A stretch of DNA of 64,000 bases, from the NCBI RefSeq assembly GCF_949987535.1, contig NC_080074.1:24759268-24823267 (forward strand), given 5' to 3'. This document shows, piece after piece, positions 46,112-57,039 of this stretch. The translations under genes and the position numbers were made by a program. Under the pieces are notes generated by a model, which was not told where the DNA came from, did not search any database, and saw only the letters and a list, made by a program, of their open reading frames with translations. Position 1 is the first letter of the stretch. Every line of letters begins with the position of its first letter. Source of the DNA: Balaenoptera acutorostrata. Taxonomy: Eukaryota; Chordata; Mammalia; Artiodactyla; Balaenopteridae.

Positions 46112-47040
46112 AGTCTATTCATTCATTCATTCACTCATTCATTCATTCCACAAATATTTATTGAGTCTATCATCTGTGTTAGGGGCTGTGGAGAACAAAG
46201 CAACCAAATTCCCTGTCCTCATTTAACTTGCAGTTTAGTGGGGAAAACAGTAGTCAATAAACAAGTAAACAAACAAATAAGAAAGCAGGAAATACAAGGA
46301 AAAGTTAGACAGGTTGAAAAATAACTCTCTGGACTAGAGTTGGGGCAGTGAAGAAAGAAAGAGGCATATAGCCCTGAGAGGTGGAATTGAAAGTTTTCCT
46401 GATTCATTGGATGTAGGCATTAGAAAAGGAGAAACCAAGGAATATTTCCAGCTTCTCAATTGAGTATCTGGGTGGATGGTAGTGCTATTAACTGAGGTGG
46501 TGGAAGGGTAGGGAATCAACAAGTAAGTTTAGATGTGTTGAGCTTGAAATGTCTATTAGACTTCCCCATGGGCTTGTCAAGTAACAACTGGGGAATTATG
46601 AGCCTAGAACTTCAAGAAGAAGTCTAGGCCTGAGACATAAACTTGTTAGTCAGCAGCATACAGACAGTAAAATCAACTAGAAAAACAGCAGAGACACTAC
46701 ACTGTAGAGAGAGAAGGAAAGCAATCCCAGGATCAACCCTGCTGAACTTCATCACAGGTGGGTAAAAGGGAGAAAAATTGTTAAAAAGAGACTAGAAGAG
46801 TAGGTTAGAAAGAAGAGAAATTGGTAAAAATAAACTGAGAAGGAGAAAAGTAGCTAAAAGAAAAAATGTGATCCAAAAGTCAAGAGGTCAACTATCTACA
46901 ACACTGTCAAATAAAAAGGGAACAGAGAAGTGTTCATAGGCTCAGCAACATTAAGTGACGGGACTATGACAGAGGTGGTATTAGGAGAATGATGAAGGCA
47001 TAGATCAGAAATCCTATAGTTCCACATTCTAAATATTTCC
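46112..47040 (-). mobile_element. L2 LINE nested inside another L2
   Basis: Antisense L2 beginning with an (ATTC)n tract at 46117-46148 and caaatatttattgagtctat, then gtagtcaataaacaagtaa, gtgttgagcttgaaatgtc and gacataaacttgttagtcag. It ends near caacactgtcaaataaaaag. It separates two collinear sense L2 pieces (to 46110 and from 47050), so it probably inserted into that L2. Confidence 0.75.
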
Positions 47041-47049
47041 CAGATATGC

Positions 47050-47690
47050 CTCATTCATTCCATCCTAACTCAAGTTGAAACTACTATCCTGGCTCACATG
47101 TATCATTCTTACATCTCCTTCACCTTACTCCCCATCCCACATCCAGAATAATTTTGCCAAAACAACTGCAACAGCAATTCTAAGCATGTCACTTCCCTGC
47201 CCAACTTAGGATCAGACCAAATTCCTCATGATACCTTCAATGGTCCCCAGAGTCTGGCCCCTGCCTGCTGCTTCCATCTCATCTCATTCCACTCTCCCTT
47301 TCAAGTTCAGAGCATCAGTCACATTGAACATCGAAGATTCCAGGCACACCTAATATTAAGGCATCATAGGATTGATTGTGAGGCAGAGCAAAGTGAAATG
47401 AGAAAAGTGCATATATGTAAGCTTGAGGGAAATACCCTAAGTGTGAACCAGATAAGTGTCATACAAGTGAACTGATCTTCTTTCCCACTCTTGCTTTTTT
47501 TCTTTAGCTTGGGTCATTCTCCCACTTCAGAATTGTACTTTCACCTCTGTTGACATCTCCCATGATCAGGGAGGAAGCCCGATGCTACTTGTTTTATGCC
47601 TACCTTGCAATGCTGGGCCTTTTCCAGAGGAGTTATGTTCCTTGTGTTCCCAACTAAGATTGTAAACTCTTTAAAGTTAGGAAACATCAA
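47050..47690 (+). mobile_element. L2 LINE 3' region (right part of the split copy)
   Basis: Sense L2 resumes with ccatcctaactcaagttg, actactatcctggctcac, cagagtctggcccctgc, and toward the end aagattgtaaactctttaaag. The middle (47330-47600) is poorly matched. Confidence 0.65.
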
Positions 47691-47905
47691 GAGGCCAAGA
47701 GTACAGACAGCTGTGTTTGAATCCTGGTTTCTGGAGTCCTTGGGCCATTTTTTAAGTCTCTCTGGGATTCAGTTTCTCCATCAGTAAAATTTATATAATA
47801 ATAGGGTTATTTTGAGGGTTCCATGATATAACAACTGTAAAGTGCTTACTACCACGCCTGGCACATTGAGAGAGCACTCAACAAATTCCATTATTTGTTT
47901 TCACT
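47691..47905 (+). mobile_element. MIR SINE
   Basis: Sense MIR: gtgtttgaatcctggtttct, ctctgggattcagtttctcc, ctgtaaagtgcttactacc, gcctggcacattgagagag. Inserted at the end of the L2. Confidence 0.88.
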
Positions 47906-47989
47906 ATATTATTTTCTTGATCTTAGAATGCTTTACACAGTACTGGGCAGAACCAGTACTTAACAAATACTGATTGGCTACCTGATAAT

Positions 47990-48400
47990 GCTATTGCACT
48001 GACCGTTTTCCCATGGTTGTTATGGTGCATTATTCAAGGACAAGAGTGGCGCACCCATCCTTATGATTAATTCCTTCTTCCGTTTGCATGCTGAGTTATG
48101 TAAATCAAGCTTGCACATTTCACCCTTCAGACAGAAATGGAGTGGTTCTAATTTGATCTAACTTTAGATGAGAGGGGGGTACACAGGAGACTGTAGAAGT
48201 TAAAACTTTCTGGTGTAAATGAAACAGCAGGCTGCCTTATGTTTTCAGCATTAGCATTTAAGTTCACTGCAGCTGAATTCAATTCATATCAGTGGAGATT
48301 TATATCAAACAGTGGGAAGGCAATTCATATCCTACTGCTGTCTTGCAGAATTATCATCAGGAACGTAGCCAATTTTAGCACAAATAAATGGTAGTTAGAG
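47990..48400. promoter_or_regulatory. candidate conserved noncoding element
   Basis: Repeat-free, unique-looking sequence with several factor-like motifs close together: ttatgattaatt, an octamer-like tttgcatg at 48083-48090 followed by ttatgtaaat at 48096-48105, and actgcagctgaattcaattc with an E-box-like cagctg. The sequence suggests but does not prove an enhancer; no target gene is in the window. Confidence 0.25.
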
Positions 48401-49014
48401 AAGTAACTTGTATGATCAAGTCCTATAATGGTCATTCTTTGATTTAGAAATATGTTCCAAACCTGTCACTTTGCATGAGGCTGATTTTCAAAGAAAAGAA
48501 GAAAAAAATCACTATGCTTTCTCCTGTGGGAATAGTACATATACAATAACAAAACAGAGAAAGTTAAAGAAAATTCCGCTTACTATTTTATCATTTTAAG
48601 TGTACAGAAAATAACTTTATGCTTAAGGATGCATGCTTAAGGATTAAATTATATACAACACAGCTCACTATCATTACTGCTACACATCACTAAACCAAGA
48701 TACTCCTAAAACTGTCATCTTGTTGGCAGTCAAAAGACAGCTGAAACGCTGGTTTGAATTTTATCTCTTTTATCTCCTTTATGAAGTAGGAGAAGCACTT
48801 TATAAGAGTCACATACAAATGGAGAAAACAACCTGGTTTTAGTGAATGAAATGAAGGTATATTTAGACCAGGAAGGGACCTGAAAGGTCAACATTTCAAC
48901 TCCCTCAGTTTAAAAATCAGAAAAAAAAGACCCCAAAAATCAAAATAGCCAGCCCAAGGATACATGTGACTGGGGATTGCATCTATATCTCTTCCTACCA
49001 CTAAGTAATTCCCA
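48401..49014. other. unassigned DNA
   Basis: No repeat family or gene recognised. Confidence 0.35.
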
Positions 49015-49165
49015 AGCCTGGCCAAACGTCAGTCACCTGGGAGCAAACATACAGGTTCCTGGACATACACACTTGCAGTATCAGACTCTTTGGGGAGTGG
49101 AATCCAAAATCCTGTGGATTTAAAAAGCTCTCCAAATGATTCAAATGCACAACATCCAGTGACCA
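49015..49165. mobile_element. MER5-like hAT fragment
   Basis: Segments cagactctttggggagtgg and aaagctctccaaatgattc at the right match a MER5A-type element; the left end is degraded (gccaaacgtcagtcacctgg). Confidence 0.55.
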
Positions 49166-49689
49166 ATGTCTATGAAGCACTGAGCTACACTGTCTGTGAC
49201 TATAGGCTTGACATTCAACTTGGGACTAGGGGCAGACATAACCTGTTTATATTTAAATAGTTATGTTATTTAGTTTAAATAGCTAGTGATTACAAAATAC
49301 CAAATAGTAAAATGTCATTTTCTACCAACCCATCTATTTACTCTACATCCACCCTAAAAGCACTCAGGTTTACCATAGAACTTTTCTGGTTTATAAAAGC
49401 ATAGTATGCATTATTGTGTCCCTACAAAGTAAATCACAGGATGCTTTGCAAAATACACATTTTGTTTTTCCTAAAATGGAAAATCAATGTCTTAATTACC
49501 TGATAGTGCTTCTGATATCAGCCGTGTGATACCAATGAACATCAAATGGATGAAAAGTATAGTCACCTCAAAACAATCCTATACATGGTATTTATTTGTC
49601 CACCATTCGCCCTTTAGTCTACTTACGTATCCTGAGTGCCTGCAGTGGGATCAGCCTTGCACCACTAAAGGAGAACTTGAGAAAGAAAT
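49166..49689. other. unassigned DNA
   Basis: No repeat family or gene recognised. Confidence 0.35.
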
Positions 49690-49934
49690 AAACTCTTTCC
49701 TAACCACAAAATCTGATGGATTCAAATCTGTCTCTCCAGCTCTAATCTTTCTCTTAAGTTTCAGACTCATTTATCCATGTGTCTACCAGACATGTCTATC
49801 CTCTTTCCCTATGAGTAATACAAACTCAACATGCTCCAAACCAAAGTCATCATTTTTCTCCAAACCTGTACCTCCTCTATGTTTCACATATTGGTTAATC
49901 CACCCAATCACTCAAGGCAAAAATCTGAGTTTCA
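49690..49934 (+). mobile_element. L2 LINE ORF2-end region (part 1 of an interrupted copy)
   Basis: Sense L2: ccatgtgtctaccagacatg, caaactcaacatgctccaa, accaaagtcatcatttttc. The 140-codon frame 49526-49948 overlaps this remnant and is not a gene. Confidence 0.6.
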
Positions 49935-50445
49935 CCTGTATTTGCTAGAATTTCAAATTCAGTTTCAAGTAAAAGAAACTCAACTGAAGCTGGCTTGACT
50001 AGAAAACATAATTTATTGAATCACTTGATTGGAAAGTCCAAAAGGAAACTATCTGTAAGTGTGACCAGACCCAGCTAGGTGATATTATAAAATTACTCTC
50101 CTGCTCTCTTTCTCTTCTCAACTTTTCTCCATTGTTGGCTCCATTCTCAATTGGGTATGTCAAGGTTACATCCATCTAGCTTTAATCCCTAAGAAAAGAC
50201 ATTCTCCTTCCTAATAATTTCAGCAAGAATCCTGGTCTCATGTGACCAACTTAGTTCATGGACCCACTCCTGCCTAGTTACTGTGGACAGGGATACGGGA
50301 CTCTTGGGTCATCTGCACACATCCTGGGTGAATGGGATTGGTGAATGGACTGCGTATGGGGGAGGAGTAATTACCCAGAAGAAAACTGAGATGCTATTTC
50401 AAAAAAAAAAAAAAGGAGGAGGAACACTGTGTAGGTAGAAAATCA
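49935..50445. mobile_element. inserted ancient repeat, class unassigned
   Basis: This block separates two collinear L2 pieces. It begins about where cagtttcaagtaaaagaaac starts, has aactgaagctggcttgact and aatcacttgattggaaagtcc near the left, and an A run at 50401-50414 near the right. It resembles a repeat seen widely in placental genomes, but I cannot name the family. No clear target duplication. Confidence 0.4.
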
Positions 50446-50770
50446 GATATCTTCTATATCATCCTGGACTCCCCCCTCACCCCTTAATCCAAAGAATTCC
50501 TTAAAATATCTCTAATTTGCCTCCTCTCAGATACCACCATCACTGACTTACCTCAAGCCCTCATTGTGTCTCACCTGCAATTGTAATGTCCCTACTTACA
50601 GTCAAATGGTTCAAATAGTCATATAGTTCAAATCTGATCATGGTGTTTCCTAGCTTAAAAATCTATCAAGGCCTGACTACTTATACTGTAAAGACCAAGC
50701 TCCTTAGCAGGACATTTAGGGCCCTCTAGAATTTGTCCTGCTTTATCAACACTTCCTATCACACACCTTA
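50446..50770 (+). mobile_element. L2 LINE (part 2 of an interrupted copy)
   Basis: Sense L2 continues: tcatcctggactcccccctc, agttcaaatctgatcatggtg, ccaagctccttagcagga, catttagggccctctagaat. Diverged. Confidence 0.6.
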
Positions 50771-50799
50771 AGGTGGCTGATATCACACTAACACTAATA

Positions 50800-51010
50800 A
50801 AAAAAATAATAATATTTCTTGAGTTCTTACTAGGCATCAGGTTCTATACAAAGAGTTCCTTGTGCCCTCATGACAACCTGATTACAATCCTCATTTTACA
50901 GATGAGAAAACCCAGCCTTTGTGAGACTAAACAAGTTGCCCAAAGTCACACAGCTAAGAAGAGCTAAAGTCAGTACTGGAACTCAGACAGGTCTTAACTA
51001 TTACACTATA
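50800..51010 (-). mobile_element. MIR SINE inserted in L2
   Basis: Antisense MIR: cctcattttacagatgagaa, aagttgcccaaagtcacac, tactggaactcagacagg. It sits between two L2 pieces, at about 50770 and 51015. Confidence 0.88.
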
Positions 51011-51014
51011 TTGC

Positions 51015-51195
51015 CACACTAAACTACTTGCAGTTCTACAGACTTGCCATGTTTTCTTCCTCCACTGGGTATGTTCTCATCTTACATGTCTGGCTGGTCA
51101 ACCCCCTGGGCAACTTCAAGATTTAGCCTAAGTGCCTCCTTTTTGATGAAGCCTTTCCTGACATACAAGCAGAGTTGAAAACCTTCCCTTTTATG
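51015..51195 (+). mobile_element. L2 LINE (part 3 of an interrupted copy)
   Basis: Sense L2 3' sequence: gacttgccatgttttcttcc, ttagcctaagtgcctcctt, tgaagcctttcctgacatac. It extends the L2 of parts 1 and 2 past the MIR. Confidence 0.6.
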
Positions 51196-51214
51196 AGTGA
51201 CACATAACCACTCG

Positions 51215-51430
51215 TGAATACTGAAAACCTAAAGATTTAAGATAATAAAATAATTAAACAAATGATGGTCTATGGTAGAATATTAAACAATACCAAAAAT
51301 CATGTTTTAGAAAAATATTAATAACTTGAAACACTGCTCCCAATACAAGGATACAAGGTGACTGCGGAGGGGACAGAGGAGTAAAGTACTGAATAATGCA
51401 TGCTTCTACCTTCATAAAATTGACACACTC
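51215..51430 (+). mobile_element. L1M 3' fragment (left part)
   Basis: A+T-rich stretch following an old L1 ORF2-end/3'UTR pattern (gatggtctatggtagaatat, taaacaataccaaaaatcat). The remainder appears at about 51655-51810 after a MIR. Confidence 0.45.
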
Positions 51431-51590
51431 AAAATATAGAACAGTGGTTAAGAGAATGGAGCTTTAGTATCAGACAGAAATGGATCTGAGCTCCATCTTT
51501 GCCACTTACTAGCTCTGAACCCTTGGAAAAGGTCCATAACCTGTTTGAATCTCTGAACCTCTGAATATGTGTGGGTGAACACATACATGC
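51431..51590 (+). mobile_element. MIR SINE inserted in L1M
   Basis: Sense MIR head and core: gaacagtggttaagagaatg, tggatctgagctccatctt, gccacttactagctctgaac, aacctgtttgaatctctg. A short tetranucleotide-like ATCT tract follows at 51590-51660. Confidence 0.85.
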
Positions 51591-51660
51591 ATCTATATCT
51601 ATCTATATTTAGATCTATATCATATCTATATTGTTCTGTATCTGTATCTCTACCTATAGA
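51591..51660. repeat. imperfect (ATCT)n microsatellite
   Basis: Interrupted run of atctat-type units (ctatatctatctatattt). Low complexity. Confidence 0.75.
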
Positions 51661-51810
51661 GAGAACGAGAATGAGAAAAAGAGACTGGAAGGAACTAAAT
51701 ACCAAAAGGTAATAATGATGGTAATTTGATTAATGTTGACTTTCTTCTTTATATTCTTCTATATTTTCTAAATATTCTACAAGGCATATGTGTTTCCCTT
51801 ATTTATATTC
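51661..51810 (+). mobile_element. L1M 3' fragment (right part)
   Basis: Old L1 3'UTR order: gagactggaaggaactaaat, tttcttctttatattcttc, tattttctaaatattctac. Confidence 0.55.
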
Positions 51811-52544
51811 TTATCCATTCTCTGCACTAATATGCTGTGTCTAACTTAAAATTTGGGCTCCAAGAGCAGAAACCACATCTAATCATCTAATTATGCATAC
51901 CACATCCTACCCTACATGGCATCAGTGTGAAATGACCTAGTGATTAGCATTGTCACAGCCATGGTAGATCTATCTGGCACACTTGGGAGGTCTTTTTTGG
52001 AAAACAGTCAATTTTTAACAATTTAAGGGTAGATTATCTAGTCTTAAATTATCTATATCCTTATATTCTACAACATTTCCCTCCTGCTGACCAAATTTGA
52101 AGGTTTCATGGCGCCTTAATATCTCTACCATGACAAGAAGAGAGAAGCAAAAGTGATGATATTGTAATCAATCAAATTGCTTTCTCCGTGGAGCCATTGA
52201 TCATTATGTTCCCTTTGGAAGCTCCAACATGAGAAATTTCTTTTTAAAACTTTCTCTCTCCTGAGAAAATACTCTATTTTCTTTTTTATTGATAAAACGA
52301 TGTAGCTCATGTTTCACTTTTTTGTCTTGGATATTCAAAGGCTTACCATTATTTGCTGCTCTGTCTTCCTCCTTTGCTAAATCTGATTTTCCTAATCACC
52401 TTATTTTTATGCCCTGTTTTGGTAGCTTGTCTCAACTTATTTTTTGAAGAAGTTGGGGTAGAAATAAATTCACGAAACAAATATCAATTTTGAAAATTTG
52501 TGCTAATAAATATTAATACCTTATATTTTGTTTTGTTTTTTTAT
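51811..52544. other. unassigned DNA
   Basis: No repeat or gene recognised with confidence. Confidence 0.35.
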
Positions 52545-52655
52545 AGTAGTTTCACATTCATGATTTCATCTATTTCTCTTCATGCCATAAATAGAGCAGC
52601 CATTATCCCCATTTTATAGATAAGAAAACTGACAGCCTCTGGGAGAATAAGAAGG
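52545..52655 (-). mobile_element. MIR SINE fragment
   Basis: Antisense MIR scrap: cattatccccattttatag and ataagaaaactgacagcctc. Confidence 0.55.
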
Positions 52656-52664
52656 AATGACTAT

Positions 52665-53205
52665 ATTTTTAGGAGCTAGACTGCCTGAGTTTGAATTCTG
52701 GTTCTACTTTGGTTCTACCTAGAGCTATGCCCTTGGGCAAGTTGCTCAACTTCTCTGTCCCTCAGTATTTTCATCGGTAAAATGATAATAATAGTACCTA
52801 CCACAGAGGATTTTTTTTTTTTTAATAAACTTATTTATTTATTTTTAGCTGTGTTGGGTCTTCGTTTCTGTGCGAAGGCTTTCTCCAGTTGCGGCGAGCG
52901 GGGGCCACTCTTTATCACGGCCTCTCTTGCTGCGGATCACAGGCTCCAGACGCGCAGGCTCAGCAGTTGTGGCTCACGGGCCCAGTTGCTCCGCGGCATG
53001 TGGGATCTTCCCAGACCAGGGCTCGAACCCGTGTCCCCTGCACTGGCAGGCAGATTCTCAACCACTGCGCCACCAGGGAAGCCCACTACAGAGGATTATT
53101 GTGAGGATTGGTAAAGTAAGTTATATACTTAAGGCACACAGATCAGTGCCTGGTACATAGTAGGACTCATAAGTGTTTGATATTGTTATACTTATGTTCT
53201 TGTCA
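52665..53205 (+). mobile_element. MIR SINE split by a CHR SINE
   Basis: The left part (52665-52812) shows ctgcctgagtttgaattctgg, cccttgggcaagttgctc and tcggtaaaatgataataata. The right part (53085-53205) resumes with gaggattattgtgaggattgg and cagtgcctggtacatagtag. Both parts are collinear MIR in sense; the 272-bp SINE between them carries a target duplication. Confidence 0.92.
52813..53084 (-). mobile_element. CHR-2-type SINE with target duplication
   Basis: Antisense CHR SINE: T-rich tail, agctgtgttgggtcttcgtt, CpG-bearing body, B box in reverse as gggctcgaacccgtg and a head ending ccaccagggaagccc. Flanked by accacagaggatt at 52800-52812 and actacagaggatt at 53085-53097 (one mismatch). Relative to the copy at 25.7 kb it lacks about 24 bp in the middle of the body (after cactctt), so it represents a different variant. 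Apparent frames of 71-110 codons across it are not genes. Confidence 0.95.
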
Positions 53206-53258
53206 TTTAACTTCCTGCACTGACTATTCCTCTGTATTCCATTCATTTGCACTTTGTC

Positions 53259-53640
53259 AGTGTCTTAGTCAGCCGGGGCTGCCATAACAAAATATGATGT
53301 GGCTTAAACAATGGGAATCCGTTTCTCACAGTTCTGGAAGCGGGAAAGGCCAAGATCAAGGTGCTGGCTGAATCGATTCCCTGATGAGGGCTCTCTTCTT
53401 GGCTTGCAGAACAGCCAAATTCTTGCTGGGTCCTCACATGGTCGAGAGAGAGAGGGAGCCCTGGTATCTCATCCTCTTCTTATAAGGGCACTAATCCCAT
53501 CACGGGGACCCCAATTCCACAGCCTCATCTAAACCTAATTATCCCCCGAAGGCCCCACCTCCAAATACCATCACATTGAGTATTAGGGCTTCAGCATATG
53601 AATTTGGTGGGGATGCAATTCAGTCCAAAGCAGTCAGCAC
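53259..53640 (-). mobile_element. MST-type MaLR LTR
   Basis: Antisense LTR: cttagtcagccggggctgcc at the start, then caaaatatgatgtggcttaa, aagatcaaggtgctggctg, ggtcctcacatggtcgag and, near the right end, tcagcatatgaatttggtgg. Close to full length; no internal sequence. Confidence 0.88.
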
Positions 53641-53804
53641 ACAAAGCATATTGGACAGAGATCTTTTGCCATAGACAAGAAGGAATGGTTTCGTGAAAAC
53701 AGTGAACACATGATCATGGGGTCATATTAAACCTGATTTCAGCAGGAGAGAAAAGCACCTTTAGGACTTTATATCACTAAAAACATATAAATCTCATCAA
53801 ACAG

Positions 53805-54050
53805 TACAATGGTTAACAGAGGCTTTTAGTAGCAGACAGGCCTGGGTGTGACTCACCCTTGCCACTTGCTAGCTGTGTAGCCTCAAGCAAGCCCCATAAT
53901 GTCCAGAGCCATACTGTCCTCTGTTGTAAAATGAAGATAATAATGGCTCCTACTTGGGATGATTATTACGTAAAGCACATAGCACAGTGCCAGGACCATA
54001 CAGGCAGTCAACAAATATGACAGTGATCACTGTTGTGTTGTTACTATCAT
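53805..54050 (+). mobile_element. MIR SINE
   Basis: Sense MIR, nearly complete: cagtacaatggttaacagag, ccacttgctagctgtgtagc, tgttgtaaaatgaagataat, cagtgccaggaccatacag. Confidence 0.88.
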
Positions 54051-56600
54051 TATACAGTAGGCCAACCGTACCAAAAGCCATCAAATTCAATTTCTTTTAT
54101 AATATTTTGCATTCAGACTTTAAAAAATTAATTCAGAATTTTCTCTGAGTTTAAATTACAGAGGATTTACTTTAGCTGACGGAAAAATTATGCACCACAA
54201 AATACAAAGGTTTGTTGAGTTACTTCCCCCTGGTTTCTGGCTAACTCTAGTGCTCATTACATCAATATTTTTTTAACGGATTTAATATAGAATTAATCCG
54301 TTTTGTTATAAAGAATCCCAGAATTATACGATGAGTATAGACCTTAAAAGCTGTGATTCTCACCCTGATTCTGATAAATGTTGATAAAATGTAAAGCTTA
54401 GAGTTTATAGTTGGATATGTTTTTGTTTTGTGTTTGAGGTTCGGTTAGGGGGACGGTTATGTGTTGAGTATTGGGAAGAATTAAGTCTAATTGTCTTCAG
54501 TGACCAAAATAAACTTAACTAAATTTGTGCTTAAATTTATACAAAAGACTTTATTGAAGGACAGTATCCACTGCATGCCTAGGGCTTAAAAAAAATCACG
54601 TCCAGAACACAGGTAGGCCTTCCTTTAAGAAAATCTAAAATGAAAAGCTCTGAACCCATAAAATGGAGAGAGGGTGGCTATTTGCTTTTCAAAAGAGACT
54701 CTGTTTCATGAAAAAGTAGCTTTCTTTCAACATCAGGCTTTATGTGGTATTTGAAATGATTCAATGGTAAGAAATTTGATTTGCACAGACCACAAATATT
54801 GAATAAAATGAAATATGCTTGTGTCTGGAGAAAACAAAAAGCTCACTTTTTTCACTTTGATGCCATTGTTTTCATGCATTTTCTAGCAAATTCCTGTAGT
54901 TTAAAAATAATAATCAGTTTGGATGTACTGGCCTTTACAATTTTAAAATGGGTCTGGTGATCGTGTGTACCTCACTGCAACTGATGTGAAAAATGCAGTG
55001 CCCTGACAGGTCACGTTAAACATCACACAGAAAAAGTATAATTAGCATTTCTGTGCTAATTAAAAGTGATGCTGGGTTAGTTCCAATATCATGCTTTTAA
55101 ATGGCTGATGTCTCAAGAGAACAAAGTTGAGGAGAAAAAAGGCATTTCAAATGGAAAAACCCTGTGCAAACTTTCTTAAATGTCTTGGATTTGTTGCTGT
55201 TGTTATTTACATCTCATTATAATGGGAGACTTCAAGATGACTTCTTTTAATCAGGCTACAATTTTCACCTTCCCCACTTTGCAAGCAGTAGGGAATTCAA
55301 GATGTTTTTCTGCTTCTTTAAATCCTTTGACTGTCTGCTTTCACACAAAATTAATTAAGGATTTTCTAAATAGAGAACATGCCATGAGAGAAAGAAGCAA
55401 TTCAGGATTTTCAGTTTTTCTTTTGTACAGTGCAAAGCACATAGTGTACTCAGCCACTTCAGCTTTTCCTACAAGTGAAAATTTTAAAGACAATACCACC
55501 TCCCCAACCCAACAGTTTTTCAAATAAACAGATGATTGTCACTGATTAAATACTTTTTTCAAACATAGCCCAATTATTTAAAACCACAAAGGTCCTACAT
55601 GGTGTTAAATCTGATTTTCTTTCCAGATGAAATGTCAGAGGATCACCAAGAGGTGAGGAGAGAGGGAAGCTATTGTCCCACCACATTCCATTCCTGTTAA
55701 ATCAACTTGATATACGCGATAAATTAAGTCTGCACTGCAGGTCAGTGAATTTCTATTAACTACTTATTATGGAAGAAAGGAAAGCGGCCCAGTCAAGAAC
55801 TCTTACACATCAGCTAAAGCAAGATGTCACTCTGTTTAACTTTTACAATAAATGTTCCTCCATCTTACACATGTGAAAGAAAAAAAAAGACAAAACATCA
55901 TTTGGCATTTAAGCCTTCATTGCCAGTGTGCATTAAGGCAAAGAATCAGCCTAGATTGATTACTTCTCCTGATTTAAAAGGCTAAGAAACTCTCTGGATT
56001 TTGCTAAGATTTTGCTGATTTATAATGTCACCATTTTAAGACACGCCTCTAGGGACTCTGAAAATACGGCCACCTGGCTAAGGTTTGTTACAGCTGTACT
56101 CTCAGCTCTAGTCTACCTGCTTCTCTTGGGACCAACAACTGCTGCGTGGAAATGAGGCCTCCCCGCAGAGTGAGACCCCAAAGGAGGAGATGGTTCACGT
56201 TTTTCACACAGGAGCTAAATGAGCAAGACACTATGGGAGACCAACCTCAGAGAGGCCTCGCATGAGGATCACAACTCCTGAGATGCTGGAGAGAGCTTGG
56301 TCCACAGAGCTCAGCGGGTTCGAAGTGTCCTGAGCATGCCTAGGATCCTTAGATAAGAAGTAGTAGATAAGTGAATAAAAAGGAACTAAAAAGGTGGGCC
56401 TGGTCCTCCCCGTCCGCAGGCTTGCAGAGTCTAAGAAACACTGGGACGTGATGATTCCTCCTGGCGCCCCTGTGGGAGGCTGGAGCTATGCCAGCTGTCC
56501 AGAATGCAGACCCCACTGCCTCTATCACTCACTTCCTGAGCTGCTCTCACTTCCGACCTCCAACCCCCAGACCTGAGTCTCAGTGAGGATGCCAAAAAGT
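54051..56600. promoter_or_regulatory. repeat-free block, candidate conserved noncoding cluster
   Basis: About 2.5 kb with no recognisable interspersed repeat, the longest such stretch in the right half with clear motif content. It includes paired TAATTA sites at 55039-55062 (listed separately), aaaattaattaagg at 55347-55360, and ctgatttaaaag-type AT boxes. No splice sites or long frames stand out; frames at 55180-55527 and 56394-56576 show no domain. Enhancer activity is inference only. Confidence 0.3.
55039..55062. promoter_or_regulatory. perfect inverted repeat of a homeodomain-type site
   Basis: TAATTAGCA at 55039-55047 and its exact reverse complement TGCTAATTA at 55054-55062 are separated by 6 bp. 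TAATTA is the core bound by many homeodomain proteins, and paired inverted cores can be bound as dimers. Binding here is not shown. Confidence 0.4.
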
Positions 56601-57039
56601 AAACAAATGAATGAATGCATAAAATATATTTTTAAAAAATTATAATAAAGCCAGGGAGAGTAAGGTCTTTCTGAGAGTAAGGAAATCTGGACACAAAAAG
56701 AGATATGAGTGATCCATGTGCACAGAGGAAAGACCATGTGAATTCACAGTAAGAAGGTGGCCACCTACAAGCCCCAGAGAGGGGTCTCAAAAGAAACAAA
56801 ACCTGTACTGTGATCTGATAAACAGATAATTCCAGTGTTATTTAAACCACTCTAGGGCATAGAAAATGGAGGCAATCTCATTAGTTAAATCTAGCTTTAC
56901 TATAATACTAAATTGTAATAAGACAGCAGAAAAAAAACCCCACTGATACAATGTCACTTAAAAATCAGTCCATGTTATCAGATAAGAAGACTTAATACCA
57001 CGAAAATGTCTATATAAACACCTATCTATACACCTATAT
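56601..57039. other. unassigned DNA
   Basis: No gene or repeat family recognised. Confidence 0.35.
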
